A DNA stretch of 19,246 bases from JBBQYA01 sp038209155 (GTDB taxonomy: Bacteria > Bacteroidota > Bacteroidia > Sphingobacteriales > Sphingobacteriaceae), in contig JBBQYA010000056.1 of assembly GCA_038209155.1 (NCBI GenBank), forward strand, positions 1 through 19,246, written 5' to 3'. Of the stretch, positions 7,563 through 15,616 are shown one piece after another (position 1 is the first letter of the stretch; the number at the start of each line of letters is the position of its first letter). The notes below the pieces were generated by a model. That model was not told the DNA's origin, ran no database searches, and saw only the letters and a program-made list of their open reading frames with translations. The position numbers were made by a program, and so were the translations under genes.

Positions 7563-9773
7563 ATGAGACTATTTATTTCCCTTCTCGCGATTTCTTTAGC
7601 GAGCTTTCAGATTGCGGATGCACAAGTTCAAACAAAAAAAGATTGGACTTTAGAAGAAATTTGGAAAACTAATTCATTTGCTCAAAAAAGAGAAAATGGT
7701 TTTAAATCTATGGCAGATGGAAAACATTATTCATTACTATTTACCAATCCCAGCAATCAAAAAAATTATTTATTAAAGTATGAATATGCTTCGGGAAAAG
7801 TAGTCGATACTATTTTAAAGCCTTCTGATTTAGTGATAAATGAAAAGGGGGTTTCTAAAGAAATTAAGTTATCGGATTATGAATTTACTGGCGCTGATGA
7901 ACAAAAAATTATCATTCCAACAGAAGTAGAATATATTTATAGACGATCCACTTTAGCTGAAAATTATATTTACGATCGTGTTTCAAAACAGACCGTTCGA
8001 CTTTCTGCTAAAGGAAAACAAAGAGAAGCTATTTGCTCTCCAGATGGAAATATGGTTGCTTTTGTAAGAGAAAATAATTTATTTCTAACCGACTTATTGA
8101 ACGGAGAAGAACAACAATTAACCTTTGATGGAAAGAATAATGAATTAATCAATGGAGTTTGTGATTGGGTTTATGAAGAGGAATTCAGTTTTGCTCGCGC
8201 ATTTTTCTGGTCTAACGATAGTAAAAGCATAGCTTTTTACAAATTCAATGAAAAAGAAGTAAAGGAATTTGAAATGAGTACTTATGGTAAACTATATCCT
8301 GGAATTGAAAAATTTAAGTATCCAAAAGCAGGTGAAAAAAATTCTGTAGTGAGTATTCACACCTATTTTATTCCCACAAAGAAAACTACAATAATGGACG
8401 TTGGATCAGAAACTGATCAATATATACCGAGAATAAAATGGACAAATAATCCAAATGAACTATGCATTCTCCGTATGAACAGGCTTCAGAATAAATTGGA
8501 ATACCTAATTGCAGATAGAATCAGCGGAAATTCCAAAGTGATTTTAACAGAAATAGATAAAGCGTATGTCGAAATTACTGATGATTTAATGTTTTTAGCT
8601 AATAAAAAAGATTTCATCATCACCAGTGAAAAGGATGGATTTAATCATATTTATCTTTACTCTTTGGATGGAAAATTGAAAAAACAAATCACAAGCGGAA
8701 ATAAAGAGGTTACGAGTTTGTACGGAGTTGATGAAAAAAATGGATTAATCTATTTCCAAATGCCAGAAAATTCTCCAATAAACAGAGCTATTTATTCTAT
8801 AGGGTTGGATGGAAAAAATAAAAAACAATTAAGCAAAGAAATAGGAAACAATGATGCTGTTTTCAGTGCAGAATATTCTTTTTTTATACACAGTTATTCA
8901 ACAGCAAATACACCATTAGTTGTTACATTGAATGATAAAACTGGAAAAGTAGTTCGAGTTTTAGAAGATAATAAAGCATTAAATGCTAAACTAAAAGAAT
9001 ACAATTTTCAAAAGAAGGAATTTTTCAGTTTGACCACATCAGAAAATGTGGAGTTAAATGCTTGGATGATAAAGCCTAAGGATTTTGATGAAACAAAAAA
9101 ATATCCGGTTTACATGTTTTTATACGGTGGGCCAGGTAGTCAAGAAGTGAATGATAAATGGGGTGGATCTACTTTTATTTGGTATCAGTTTTTAGCATCA
9201 AAAGGATATTTAATCGTTTGTGTGGACAATAGAGGAACAGGAGGCAGAGGAGCGGAATTCAAAAAATCCACTTATTTGAATTTAGGAAGTTTGGAAACCA
9301 AAGATCAGATAGAAGCTGCTAAATGGCTGGGAAAACAAAGTTACGTAGATGCGGCCAGAATTGGAATTCAAGGTTGGAGCTATGGCGGTTATATGTCTTC
9401 TTTGTGTATTACAAAAGGTGCAGAAGTATTTAAAATGGCGATTGCGATAGCACCAGTCACGAATTGGAAATTTTATGATAGCATTTACACCGAACGATAT
9501 TTGAGAACTCCACAAGAAAATTCTAAAGGTTATGAAGATAATTCTCCATTGAATTTTACATCTTTATTAAAAGGAAATTATTTATTAATACACGGTACTG
9601 CTGATGATAATGTTCATTTCCAAAATTCTGTGGATATGGTTAATTCGATGATTAAAGAAAATAAGACTTTCGATTCTGAAATATATCCCAATAAGAATCA
9701 TTCGATTTCTGGTGGAAATACTCGATTTCATCTCTACACAAAAATGTCGAATTTTGTATTTGCCAATTTATAA
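7563..9773 (+). CDS. Dipeptidyl peptidase IV (S9B family serine peptidase)
   Basis: The 736-aa product has a signal peptide (residues 1-20, ending ADA-Q), an eight-bladed DPPIV_N propeller (about 60-480) and a C-terminal alpha/beta-hydrolase domain (about 495-736). The catalytic serine is S606 in GWSYGGY, the aspartate lies in TADDNVHF (D681/D682) and the histidine is H713 in KNHSISGG. DWVYEEEF (201-208) carries the paired glutamates that hold the free N-terminus of the substrate in DPP IV, and YGGPGSQ (521-527) supplies the oxyanion tyrosine. It should release X-Pro or X-Ala dipeptides from peptide N-termini in the periplasm; no secretion-system C-terminal tag is visible. The ATG lies five bases after the preceding gene. 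The dipeptides are suitable substrates for the POT transporter encoded at 15617-17137. Confidence 0.95.
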   Translation: MRLFISLLAISLASFQIADAQVQTKKDWTLEEIWKTNSFAQKRENGFKSMADGKHYSLLFTNPSNQKNYLLKYEYASGKVVDTILKPSDLVINEKGVSKEIKLSDYEFTGADEQKIIIPTEVEYIYRRSTLAENYIYDRVSKQTVRLSAKGKQREAICSPDGNMVAFVRENNLFLTDLLNGEEQQLTFDGKNNELINGVCDWVYEEEFSFARAFFWSNDSKSIAFYKFNEKEVKEFEMSTYGKLYPGIEKFKYPKAGEKNSVVSIHTYFIPTKKTTIMDVGSETDQYIPRIKWTNNPNELCILRMNRLQNKLEYLIADRISGNSKVILTEIDKAYVEITDDLMFLANKKDFIITSEKDGFNHIYLYSLDGKLKKQITSGNKEVTSLYGVDEKNGLIYFQMPENSPINRAIYSIGLDGKNKKQLSKEIGNNDAVFSAEYSFFIHSYSTANTPLVVTLNDKTGKVVRVLEDNKALNAKLKEYNFQKKEFFSLTTSENVELNAWMIKPKDFDETKKYPVYMFLYGGPGSQEVNDKWGGSTFIWYQFLASKGYLIVCVDNRGTGGRGAEFKKSTYLNLGSLETKDQIEAAKWLGKQSYVDAARIGIQGWSYGGYMSSLCITKGAEVFKMAIAIAPVTNWKFYDSIYTERYLRTPQENSKGYEDNSPLNFTSLLKGNYLLIHGTADDNVHFQNSVDMVNSMIKENKTFDSEIYPNKNHSISGGNTRFHLYTKMSNFVFANL

Positions 9774-9855
9774 TAGCACTTATTAAAACTCTTTTTATTA
9801 AAAACTGAACAAAATCTTTAATCTAGCGTAAAAATGGCATAAATCATTTATTACC

Positions 9856-12800
9856 TTGAAAAAAACTTTCGACTTATTTACAGATCCTCTACAAACCGGA
9901 AAATATCTTCAAACAAAGAGGCTTACTGCATGGAGAGTGTTACTTATAACTGGCTTTATTGGTTATCTGCTTTTTGGTTTTTTGCAGTTTAGCATGCAAC
10001 ATGAGAATAATATTAATTTAATTGTCAGAATAGTCATTTCCGTTTTTGGTATTTTTACCTTTTTTGGATCTTATTATTCGCGGTGGATTCGCCAACACTT
10101 AATTACCATCGTCCATTTGTTTTTTCATATTGTAACATTATATACTTTACAAATTTGCTACGAAAATAATTTTAGAATAGAACACTTTTTTCCTTTCATA
10201 ACCATAATTAGTGTAGTGGGGATGAGCCATTTGAATTTAAAAATATTGTTTCGTTATCTTATTGGAACGTTTTTGCTTTCTGGTATGACTATTTTGTTTT
10301 GTGAAACAGATTTGCCTAAATATATTATTCTAGGCTCCATTTCCATGATAAGCACTTTCGTTTATTTTGCGATGAAATCTAAATTTAACATTGAAGAAGA
10401 ATTAATTTTAAGAGAAAATTTCATGAAATCAATTTTCGATGAGTCTCCCGATTCTATCTTTTTGATGGATGTAGAAAATGATGCGATTGAAAGTTATAAC
10501 CATCGTGCAATAGAACTTTTTAAATTGAAGGGCAATTCAGAATTGATTGGAAAACGAGTAAGTTCTTTAAACAAAGTTCCTTTTTCTGATGATGAACAAA
10601 AAGAAATAAAACAAATAATAGCAGAAAAAGGAAGTTTTTCCAGAGAAATAATTTTTAGAACTCATGAAGGGCAAGAGTTCTGGGGTGAATTGTCTTTAAT
10701 AGAAACCCAGCTTAAACAAAAAGACTATTACATCGTAAGAATTTCTGACATATCTGCCAGAAAAAAAGCAGAAGAACAAATCAGGCTTTTAGAAAGTGTA
10801 GTGATTACCTCGAATGAAGCTGTAGTGATTACCACAGTTATAGAAGAAAATAAAACTTGGCCAAGAATAAATTATGTAAACGAAGCTTTTACTAAAATTA
10901 CAGGATATAGTTCAGAAGAAATGATGGGCGAATCTCCAATGAGATTGATCGGTCCAGAAACTAATTTAGAAGATTTAATAAATTTAAGAAAAGGAATAAT
11001 TGATGGTGAAGCAGTTTATGCTGAATTATTAAATTACAAGAAAGATGGAAATTCTTTTTGGGTAGATATTCAAATTAAACCGCTCTACAATAATGTGGGA
11101 AAACAAACTCACTTAATTACCATCTTTAGGGATATTACTGATAAAAAAGCATTTGAAACTTTATTGAAGTACCAAGAGCAATTATTTGAAGGAGCTAGTT
11201 TGGCAACTAGTAAATTGCTTACCATCCAGAATTTTGACGATGCTGTAGAAGAAGCTTTACAAATAATAGGAGAAGCCGCCAAAGCAGACAGAGCTTTCGT
11301 TTATCAAATAAAATTTGATTCGGATAATAGACAATCTTTCATGGAAGCCCGGTATGAATGGGTGCAATCTGGCATTGAATCCAGAGGATTAATTCATAGA
11401 GATTACACCATCTATTTCAAACAGGCTGGCTTACAAAATTGGGAAAAAAGCTTTTCGGAGCATAAAAGTATCAAAGGAACCCGAAGCGAACTTTCTACCT
11501 CAGAAGTAAATTTTATGGATAAAACTGGAACTAAATCTGTTTTGGAAGTTCCTATTTTTATCAATGAAATACTTTGGGGTTTTATAGGTTTGGATGATTG
11601 CAAATTGGAAAGACAATGGACTATCACCGATGAAAACGTATTGCAAACCATTGCCAATTCCTTAGGCGGAGCTATCTCTAGAAATAAAGTTAGAAAACAA
11701 TTGATAGAAGCAAAAAACAATGCAGAAAATGCGTTTAAAGCAAAATCTGAGTTTTTGGCTTCCATGAGTCATGAAATTAGAACTCCAATGAATGCCGTAA
11801 TTGGACTGACAGATTTGCTTTGCGAAACAGATTTGACAGAAGAGCAAGAAGATTATGTACGCACCGTAAAAGTGAGTGGAGAAAACTTATTGACTGTGAT
11901 AAATAACGTTCTTGATTACTCTAAGATAGAATCGGGTAAAATGGATTTAGAAAACAGGCATCTCAATACTGAAAATCTTTTAAAAGAAACTTTTGACTTA
12001 TTTGTTAGAGATGCAATTGCTAAGAACATCTTAATAAATTTCTCTATTCAGGAAAATGTTCCGAAAACAATTATTGGAGATTCGGTAAGAATTAAACAAA
12101 TTTTGATCAATCTAGTTGGCAATGCCATGAAATTTACACAAGATGGAACTATATCTATTCATTTAAAAACTATAGGTAATACCAATAATTCATGTGTACT
12201 TCAGTTTTCCGTCATAGATTCTGGAGTAGGAATTTCTCAGGATAAAATCCCCGCATTGTTTCAATCTTTCTCTCAGGCAGATAGATCTACTACCAGACAA
12301 TATGGAGGATCTGGTTTAGGATTGTCTATTTGTCAAAAATTAGTAAAACTAATGGGTGGAAAAATTTGGGTAGAAAGTGAAAAAGGAATAGGCTCTAAAT
12401 TCCATTTCATCATAGAGACTAGAGTTTTGGAAGATTTGCATTTACCAAATCCACTAAAACCAATCTTATTAAATAGTGAAAGTAGTAATTCGAAAATAGA
12501 TAAAACGCTTTCAGATCGCGTTCCCATCAGAATCTTAATTGCAGAAGATAATTTAATCAATCAAAAAGTAGCAACCAGAATTCTAGAAAAAATGGGTTAC
12601 AAACCTGATGTGGTTAATAATGGATATGAAGCAGTTGATGCCGTTCGGAAAATTGCTTATGATTTGGTATTAATGGACATACAAATGCCAGAATTAAACG
12701 GATTGGAAGCTACAAAAATGATAATTGAAGATGATCATATTGTGAACAAACCAATTATTATAGCTATGACGGCCAATGCTTTGGATGGAGATAGAGAAAT

Positions 12801-12930
12801 TTGTTTAAACGTGGGTATGAACGATTATTTAAGTAAACCAATTAGAATTGATGATTTACAAAATGTAATCACAAAATGGATGAATCAGATGCAAAAAACC
12901 AATCCTATCATGACAACAATATCCTTATAA
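9856..12930 (+). CDS. Membrane hybrid histidine kinase (PAS-PAS-GAF-HisKA-HATPase-REC)
   Basis: The 1024-aa protein has six predicted membrane helices (about 27-172), a first PAS domain (about 187-305), a second LOV-like PAS (about 310-430) and a GAF domain (about 440-608). The kinase core follows: HisKA with phospho-acceptor H639 in SMSHEIRTPMN, and HATPase_c with N box NLVGNAMKF (752-760), DSGVGI (788-793) and GGSGLGL (817-823). A receiver ends the protein, with E897-D898, phospho-acceptor D941 in DIQMP, T972 and K994. All key residues are present. No Hpt or DNA-binding output is fused, so signalling must continue through separate proteins. The second PAS aligns with LOV domains (GPETN, ELLNYKKDG) but has proline where the flavin-binding cysteine would be. 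The TTG start places the first helix correctly; no ATG fits nearby. It starts 82 bp after DPP IV, with no clear terminator or promoter between. Confidence 0.92.
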   Translation: MKKTFDLFTDPLQTGKYLQTKRLTAWRVLLITGFIGYLLFGFLQFSMQHENNINLIVRIVISVFGIFTFFGSYYSRWIRQHLITIVHLFFHIVTLYTLQICYENNFRIEHFFPFITIISVVGMSHLNLKILFRYLIGTFLLSGMTILFCETDLPKYIILGSISMISTFVYFAMKSKFNIEEELILRENFMKSIFDESPDSIFLMDVENDAIESYNHRAIELFKLKGNSELIGKRVSSLNKVPFSDDEQKEIKQIIAEKGSFSREIIFRTHEGQEFWGELSLIETQLKQKDYYIVRISDISARKKAEEQIRLLESVVITSNEAVVITTVIEENKTWPRINYVNEAFTKITGYSSEEMMGESPMRLIGPETNLEDLINLRKGIIDGEAVYAELLNYKKDGNSFWVDIQIKPLYNNVGKQTHLITIFRDITDKKAFETLLKYQEQLFEGASLATSKLLTIQNFDDAVEEALQIIGEAAKADRAFVYQIKFDSDNRQSFMEARYEWVQSGIESRGLIHRDYTIYFKQAGLQNWEKSFSEHKSIKGTRSELSTSEVNFMDKTGTKSVLEVPIFINEILWGFIGLDDCKLERQWTITDENVLQTIANSLGGAISRNKVRKQLIEAKNNAENAFKAKSEFLASMSHEIRTPMNAVIGLTDLLCETDLTEEQEDYVRTVKVSGENLLTVINNVLDYSKIESGKMDLENRHLNTENLLKETFDLFVRDAIAKNILINFSIQENVPKTIIGDSVRIKQILINLVGNAMKFTQDGTISIHLKTIGNTNNSCVLQFSVIDSGVGISQDKIPALFQSFSQADRSTTRQYGGSGLGLSICQKLVKLMGGKIWVESEKGIGSKFHFIIETRVLEDLHLPNPLKPILLNSESSNSKIDKTLSDRVPIRILIAEDNLINQKVATRILEKMGYKPDVVNNGYEAVDAVRKIAYDLVLMDIQMPELNGLEATKMIIEDDHIVNKPIIIAMTANALDGDREICLNVGMNDYLSKPIRIDDLQNVITKWMNQMQKTNPIMTTISL

Positions 12931-12967
12931 ACTAAAAAAAAGAAGGAAATTAATAAATTAAAAATGT

Positions 12968-12999
12968 TTTGATTTTACATTAAGCAAAATATACTATTG
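12968..12999 (+). promoter_or_regulatory. Bacteroidota-type promoter upstream of the CHASE4 kinase
   Basis: A -33 box TTTG (12968-12971) is followed after 20 nt by TACTATTG (12992-12999), one mismatch from TAnnTTTG. It lies in the 180-bp gap between the two kinase genes. The start site would be near 13006, giving a leader of about 105 nt before the GTG start. It suggests that the second kinase can be transcribed separately from the first. Confidence 0.55.
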
Positions 13000-13110
13000 T
13001 GGCAATCAATTTGGTTAGTTAATTTTAGCAAAAAAAATTGCATTAATAAACAACAATCTTTTAGCTTCAATATCATTAACACCTATAATAAAACATCATA
13101 ACTAACAAAA

Positions 13111-15351
13111 GTGAAGATCCAAGTTAAATTAGTCATTCTTGTTCTCATTATCATTTCGATATTTATAGCTGGTATGTTTTCGCTTAGATATAGTGAAGAA
13201 CAAAGATCCAAAACTATTTTTGCAGAAAGATATAAAGAGAAAGTTGCCCATTTCGACAAGATCGTAGAACTGAAAGGGTTGGTAACTAAAAGTTTCGTGT
13301 ACGACAATTCGTATTGGGATGATTTGGTCAAATTTGTAAAAAAACCAGATCCAGAATGGGCATATAATAATTTAGAAACTACTTTACTTAATCTTTCACT
13401 TAATGCTTGCTGGGTTTACGATGAGAATTTCAATTTGGTATACAATGTAAGCAATGTAAAAGCAGAAGAAAGTTTAAAAGCTTTACCTTTTTCTAAATCA
13501 GATTTTAAAGAAATATTTAAATATTCTTCATTCAAGCATTTTTATTTAAACACTTCTGAAGGTTTGATTGAAATAAGAACTGCACCCATCCAACCCAGTT
13601 CAGATTTTGAACGGACATCTAATCCAAAAGGATATTTAATAGCAGGAAAAATTTTAAACTCTGAGTATTTGAACGAAATTTCTTCTCTTTCTGGAGATGC
13701 AGTCTCTATTGTAGATTTAGACCGATCTACCCCATTGATTTCCAAAAAAGATTTGAATGAAGGGAAAATAATATTTGAGAAAAAATTATATAACGCCAAA
13801 AATTATCCAATCGTAAGACTTAGATCAGAAAGTACCTCTTCTGTCATTGCTATGGTGCATACTACTGGAAGCAGAGCTTTTTATTTATTAACCATATTTT
13901 CTTTATTATCAATGGGTTTAGTGGTTTTCATAATGTTGAAATGGGTAAATTCACCTTTAGGTTTAATTTCTAAAAGCTTAAATGAAAACAATCCAGAACC
14001 AATTAAAGGTCTTTTAAAATCTAGTACAGAATTTGGAAACATTGCCCAATTGATCACTAATTTCTTTTATCAGAAAAAAGAATTGTTGAAAGAAATTGAA
14101 ATTAGAAAACAAAGAGAAAAAGAGATTTTGGAAGCAAAAGAAATGGCAATAGCTGCTATGAATTCTAAATCTCAATTCCTCTCTACCATGAGCCACGAGA
14201 TTAGAACTCCCATGAACGGAGTGCTGGGAATGGCAGATTTGCTTACCTATACCCAACTTACTCAAGAGCAAAAAGGATATTTAGAAATCATCCAGATGAG
14301 TGGTAAAAGTTTACTAACCATCATCAATGACATATTGGATTTCTCCAAAATTGAAAGTGGAAAAATTGCATTTGAAAACAAACCTATTGATTTCAAAAAA
14401 TTCATTCGCAAGACCATTGAATTATCTCAAGTAATTGATTTTGAGAAAAATTTAAAAATCACACATCATATTGACGACGAAATTCCTGATTATATATTAA
14501 GTGATAGTACACGATTGCAACAAATACTTTTGAATTTGGTAAACAACGCAATCAAATTCACTCCAGAAGGAGAAATAAGTATAAAAGTAAGTTTGCTTTC
14601 GCAAATAAATGAGGAACTAGAATTGAAATTCGCTGTAAAAGATACAGGCATAGGAATTCCAGCAAATAAATTAAATCGATTGTTTAAATCTTTTTCTCAA
14701 GTAGATTCTTCGCACTCTCGTAAATACGGTGGAACAGGTTTAGGTTTAGTCATTTCTTCCAAATTGCTTGAATTAATGAATGGTCAGATTTGGGTAGAAA
14801 GTAAAGTAAATGTAGGAACCACTTTTTTCTTTACCATAAAAACTCAAGCTCAAAAATTTCATATTATAGACAATTCTAAAAGAGAAAAACTAGAGAAGAA
14901 AATTGCTTTCAACGGTAAAACAGATAGATCTAATAGTGCAGCAGGAAGAAAAGTTTCTATCATGGTGGCTGAGGACAATCCAGTTAATTTAAAATTATTT
15001 GTTTTTATTCTTACCAAACTTGGTTACAATACAGACATAGCCGAAAACGGTGAAGATGTTTTGAAATTAATGAAACTAAAGAAATACGACATCATTTTCA
15101 TGGATGTGCAAATGCCAGTAATGGATGGAATAGAAACTACCGAAAAAATCATTCAAATTTATGGTCACGAAGCTCGCCCAATCATCATTGCACTTACTGC
15201 AAATGCTATGGTAGAGGATCGTGAAAAGTGCATCAATGCTGGTATGGACGATTATATTAGTAAACCCATCAAAATAGATGATATAGAAATGGCATTAGAA
15301 AAATGGTGCGTAAATGATTCTCCAACTATTGACGTTTTAGAAAATGAATAG
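13111..15351 (+). CDS. CHASE4 hybrid histidine kinase
   Basis: The 746-aa protein has an N-terminal membrane helix (about 6-25), an extracytoplasmic sensor (about 30-250), a second helix (about 255-277), a HAMP-like linker and coiled coil (about 278-350), and then the kinase core. The sensor begins with a CHASE4 signature, an aromatic/acidic cluster YDNSYWDDLVKFV (64-76). HisKA carries phospho-acceptor H362 in TMSHEIRTPMN. The ATPase domain has NLVNNAIKF (475-483), DTGIGI (511-516) and GGTGLGL (540-546). The receiver has E621-D622, D665 in DVQMP, T696 and K718. It is complete and, like the preceding kinase, has no output or Hpt domain. The ligand is unknown. The GTG at 13111 is the start that includes the first helix. 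A terminator, a tandem repeat and a new promoter follow the stop, ending this unit. Confidence 0.92.
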   Translation: MKIQVKLVILVLIIISIFIAGMFSLRYSEEQRSKTIFAERYKEKVAHFDKIVELKGLVTKSFVYDNSYWDDLVKFVKKPDPEWAYNNLETTLLNLSLNACWVYDENFNLVYNVSNVKAEESLKALPFSKSDFKEIFKYSSFKHFYLNTSEGLIEIRTAPIQPSSDFERTSNPKGYLIAGKILNSEYLNEISSLSGDAVSIVDLDRSTPLISKKDLNEGKIIFEKKLYNAKNYPIVRLRSESTSSVIAMVHTTGSRAFYLLTIFSLLSMGLVVFIMLKWVNSPLGLISKSLNENNPEPIKGLLKSSTEFGNIAQLITNFFYQKKELLKEIEIRKQREKEILEAKEMAIAAMNSKSQFLSTMSHEIRTPMNGVLGMADLLTYTQLTQEQKGYLEIIQMSGKSLLTIINDILDFSKIESGKIAFENKPIDFKKFIRKTIELSQVIDFEKNLKITHHIDDEIPDYILSDSTRLQQILLNLVNNAIKFTPEGEISIKVSLLSQINEELELKFAVKDTGIGIPANKLNRLFKSFSQVDSSHSRKYGGTGLGLVISSKLLELMNGQIWVESKVNVGTTFFFTIKTQAQKFHIIDNSKREKLEKKIAFNGKTDRSNSAAGRKVSIMVAEDNPVNLKLFVFILTKLGYNTDIAENGEDVLKLMKLKKYDIIFMDVQMPVMDGIETTEKIIQIYGHEARPIIIALTANAMVEDREKCINAGMDDYISKPIKIDDIEMALEKWCVNDSPTIDVLENE

Positions 15352-15386
15352 CTAAAAACAAGCTGTTTATTTAAAGAATATGAAAT

Positions 15387-15418
15387 AAGACAGCAGGTAA
15401 TTGTTTGTCTTTTTTTTT
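15387..15418 (+). terminator. Probable intrinsic terminator after the CHASE4 kinase
   Basis: AAGACA (15387-15392) and TGTCTT (15406-15411) form a 6-bp stem with a 13-nt loop, running directly into nine T (15410-15418). It begins 36 bp after the kinase stop. The stem is modest and the loop is long, but position and T-run make termination likely. Confidence 0.6.
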
Positions 15419-15426
15419 AATAGAGA

Positions 15427-15480
15427 AATTTCTAATCAAGATTCTATTTTATTAATTTCTAATCAAGATTCTATTTTCTT
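15427..15480. repeat. Two-copy tandem repeat, 27-bp unit
   Basis: Positions 15427-15453 and 15454-15480 are two adjacent 27-bp copies that differ at one base only (A at 15451, C at 15478). The first 24 bases are identical. Each copy contains the small dyad AATC-AA-GATT (15434-15443 and 15461-15470). The bases after the second copy (AATTTT at 15481) resemble the start of a third, decayed unit. It lies between the preceding terminator and the promoter of the POT transporter gene. Confidence 0.9.
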
Positions 15481-15528
15481 AATTTTCAACCTAACTATTT
15501 TACGTCTATCAGTTTTCCTACGATTTTT

Positions 15529-15558
15529 TTTGCAAACCCATAAATGTTTGTATCATTG
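15529..15558 (+). promoter_or_regulatory. Bacteroidota-type promoter of the POT-OPT unit
   Basis: A -33 box TTTG (15529-15532, the end of a T-run) is followed after 18 nt by TATCATTG (15551-15558), one mismatch from TAnnTTTG. It is the same deviation as in the promoter before the CHASE4 kinase. The start site would be near 15565, about 50 nt before the ATG. The 27-bp tandem repeat ends 48 bp upstream of the -33 box, a natural place for a regulator. Confidence 0.55.
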
Positions 15559-15616
15559 TGATTGAAGGATTATTTATTTATAATTCTAAAAACAACTCAA
15601 CAGCTACAAAAAAACT

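Noticed and set aside
9774..9855. Promoter for the first hybrid kinase
   Set aside because: I found no TAnnTTTG-like box with a TTTG at 18-21 nt in this 82-bp gap, so the gene may depend on read-through from DPP IV.
10783..11150. Blue-light LOV photoreceptor
   Set aside because: The adduct-forming cysteine is replaced by proline, so a normal LOV photocycle is not expected. Retained only as a LOV-like PAS.
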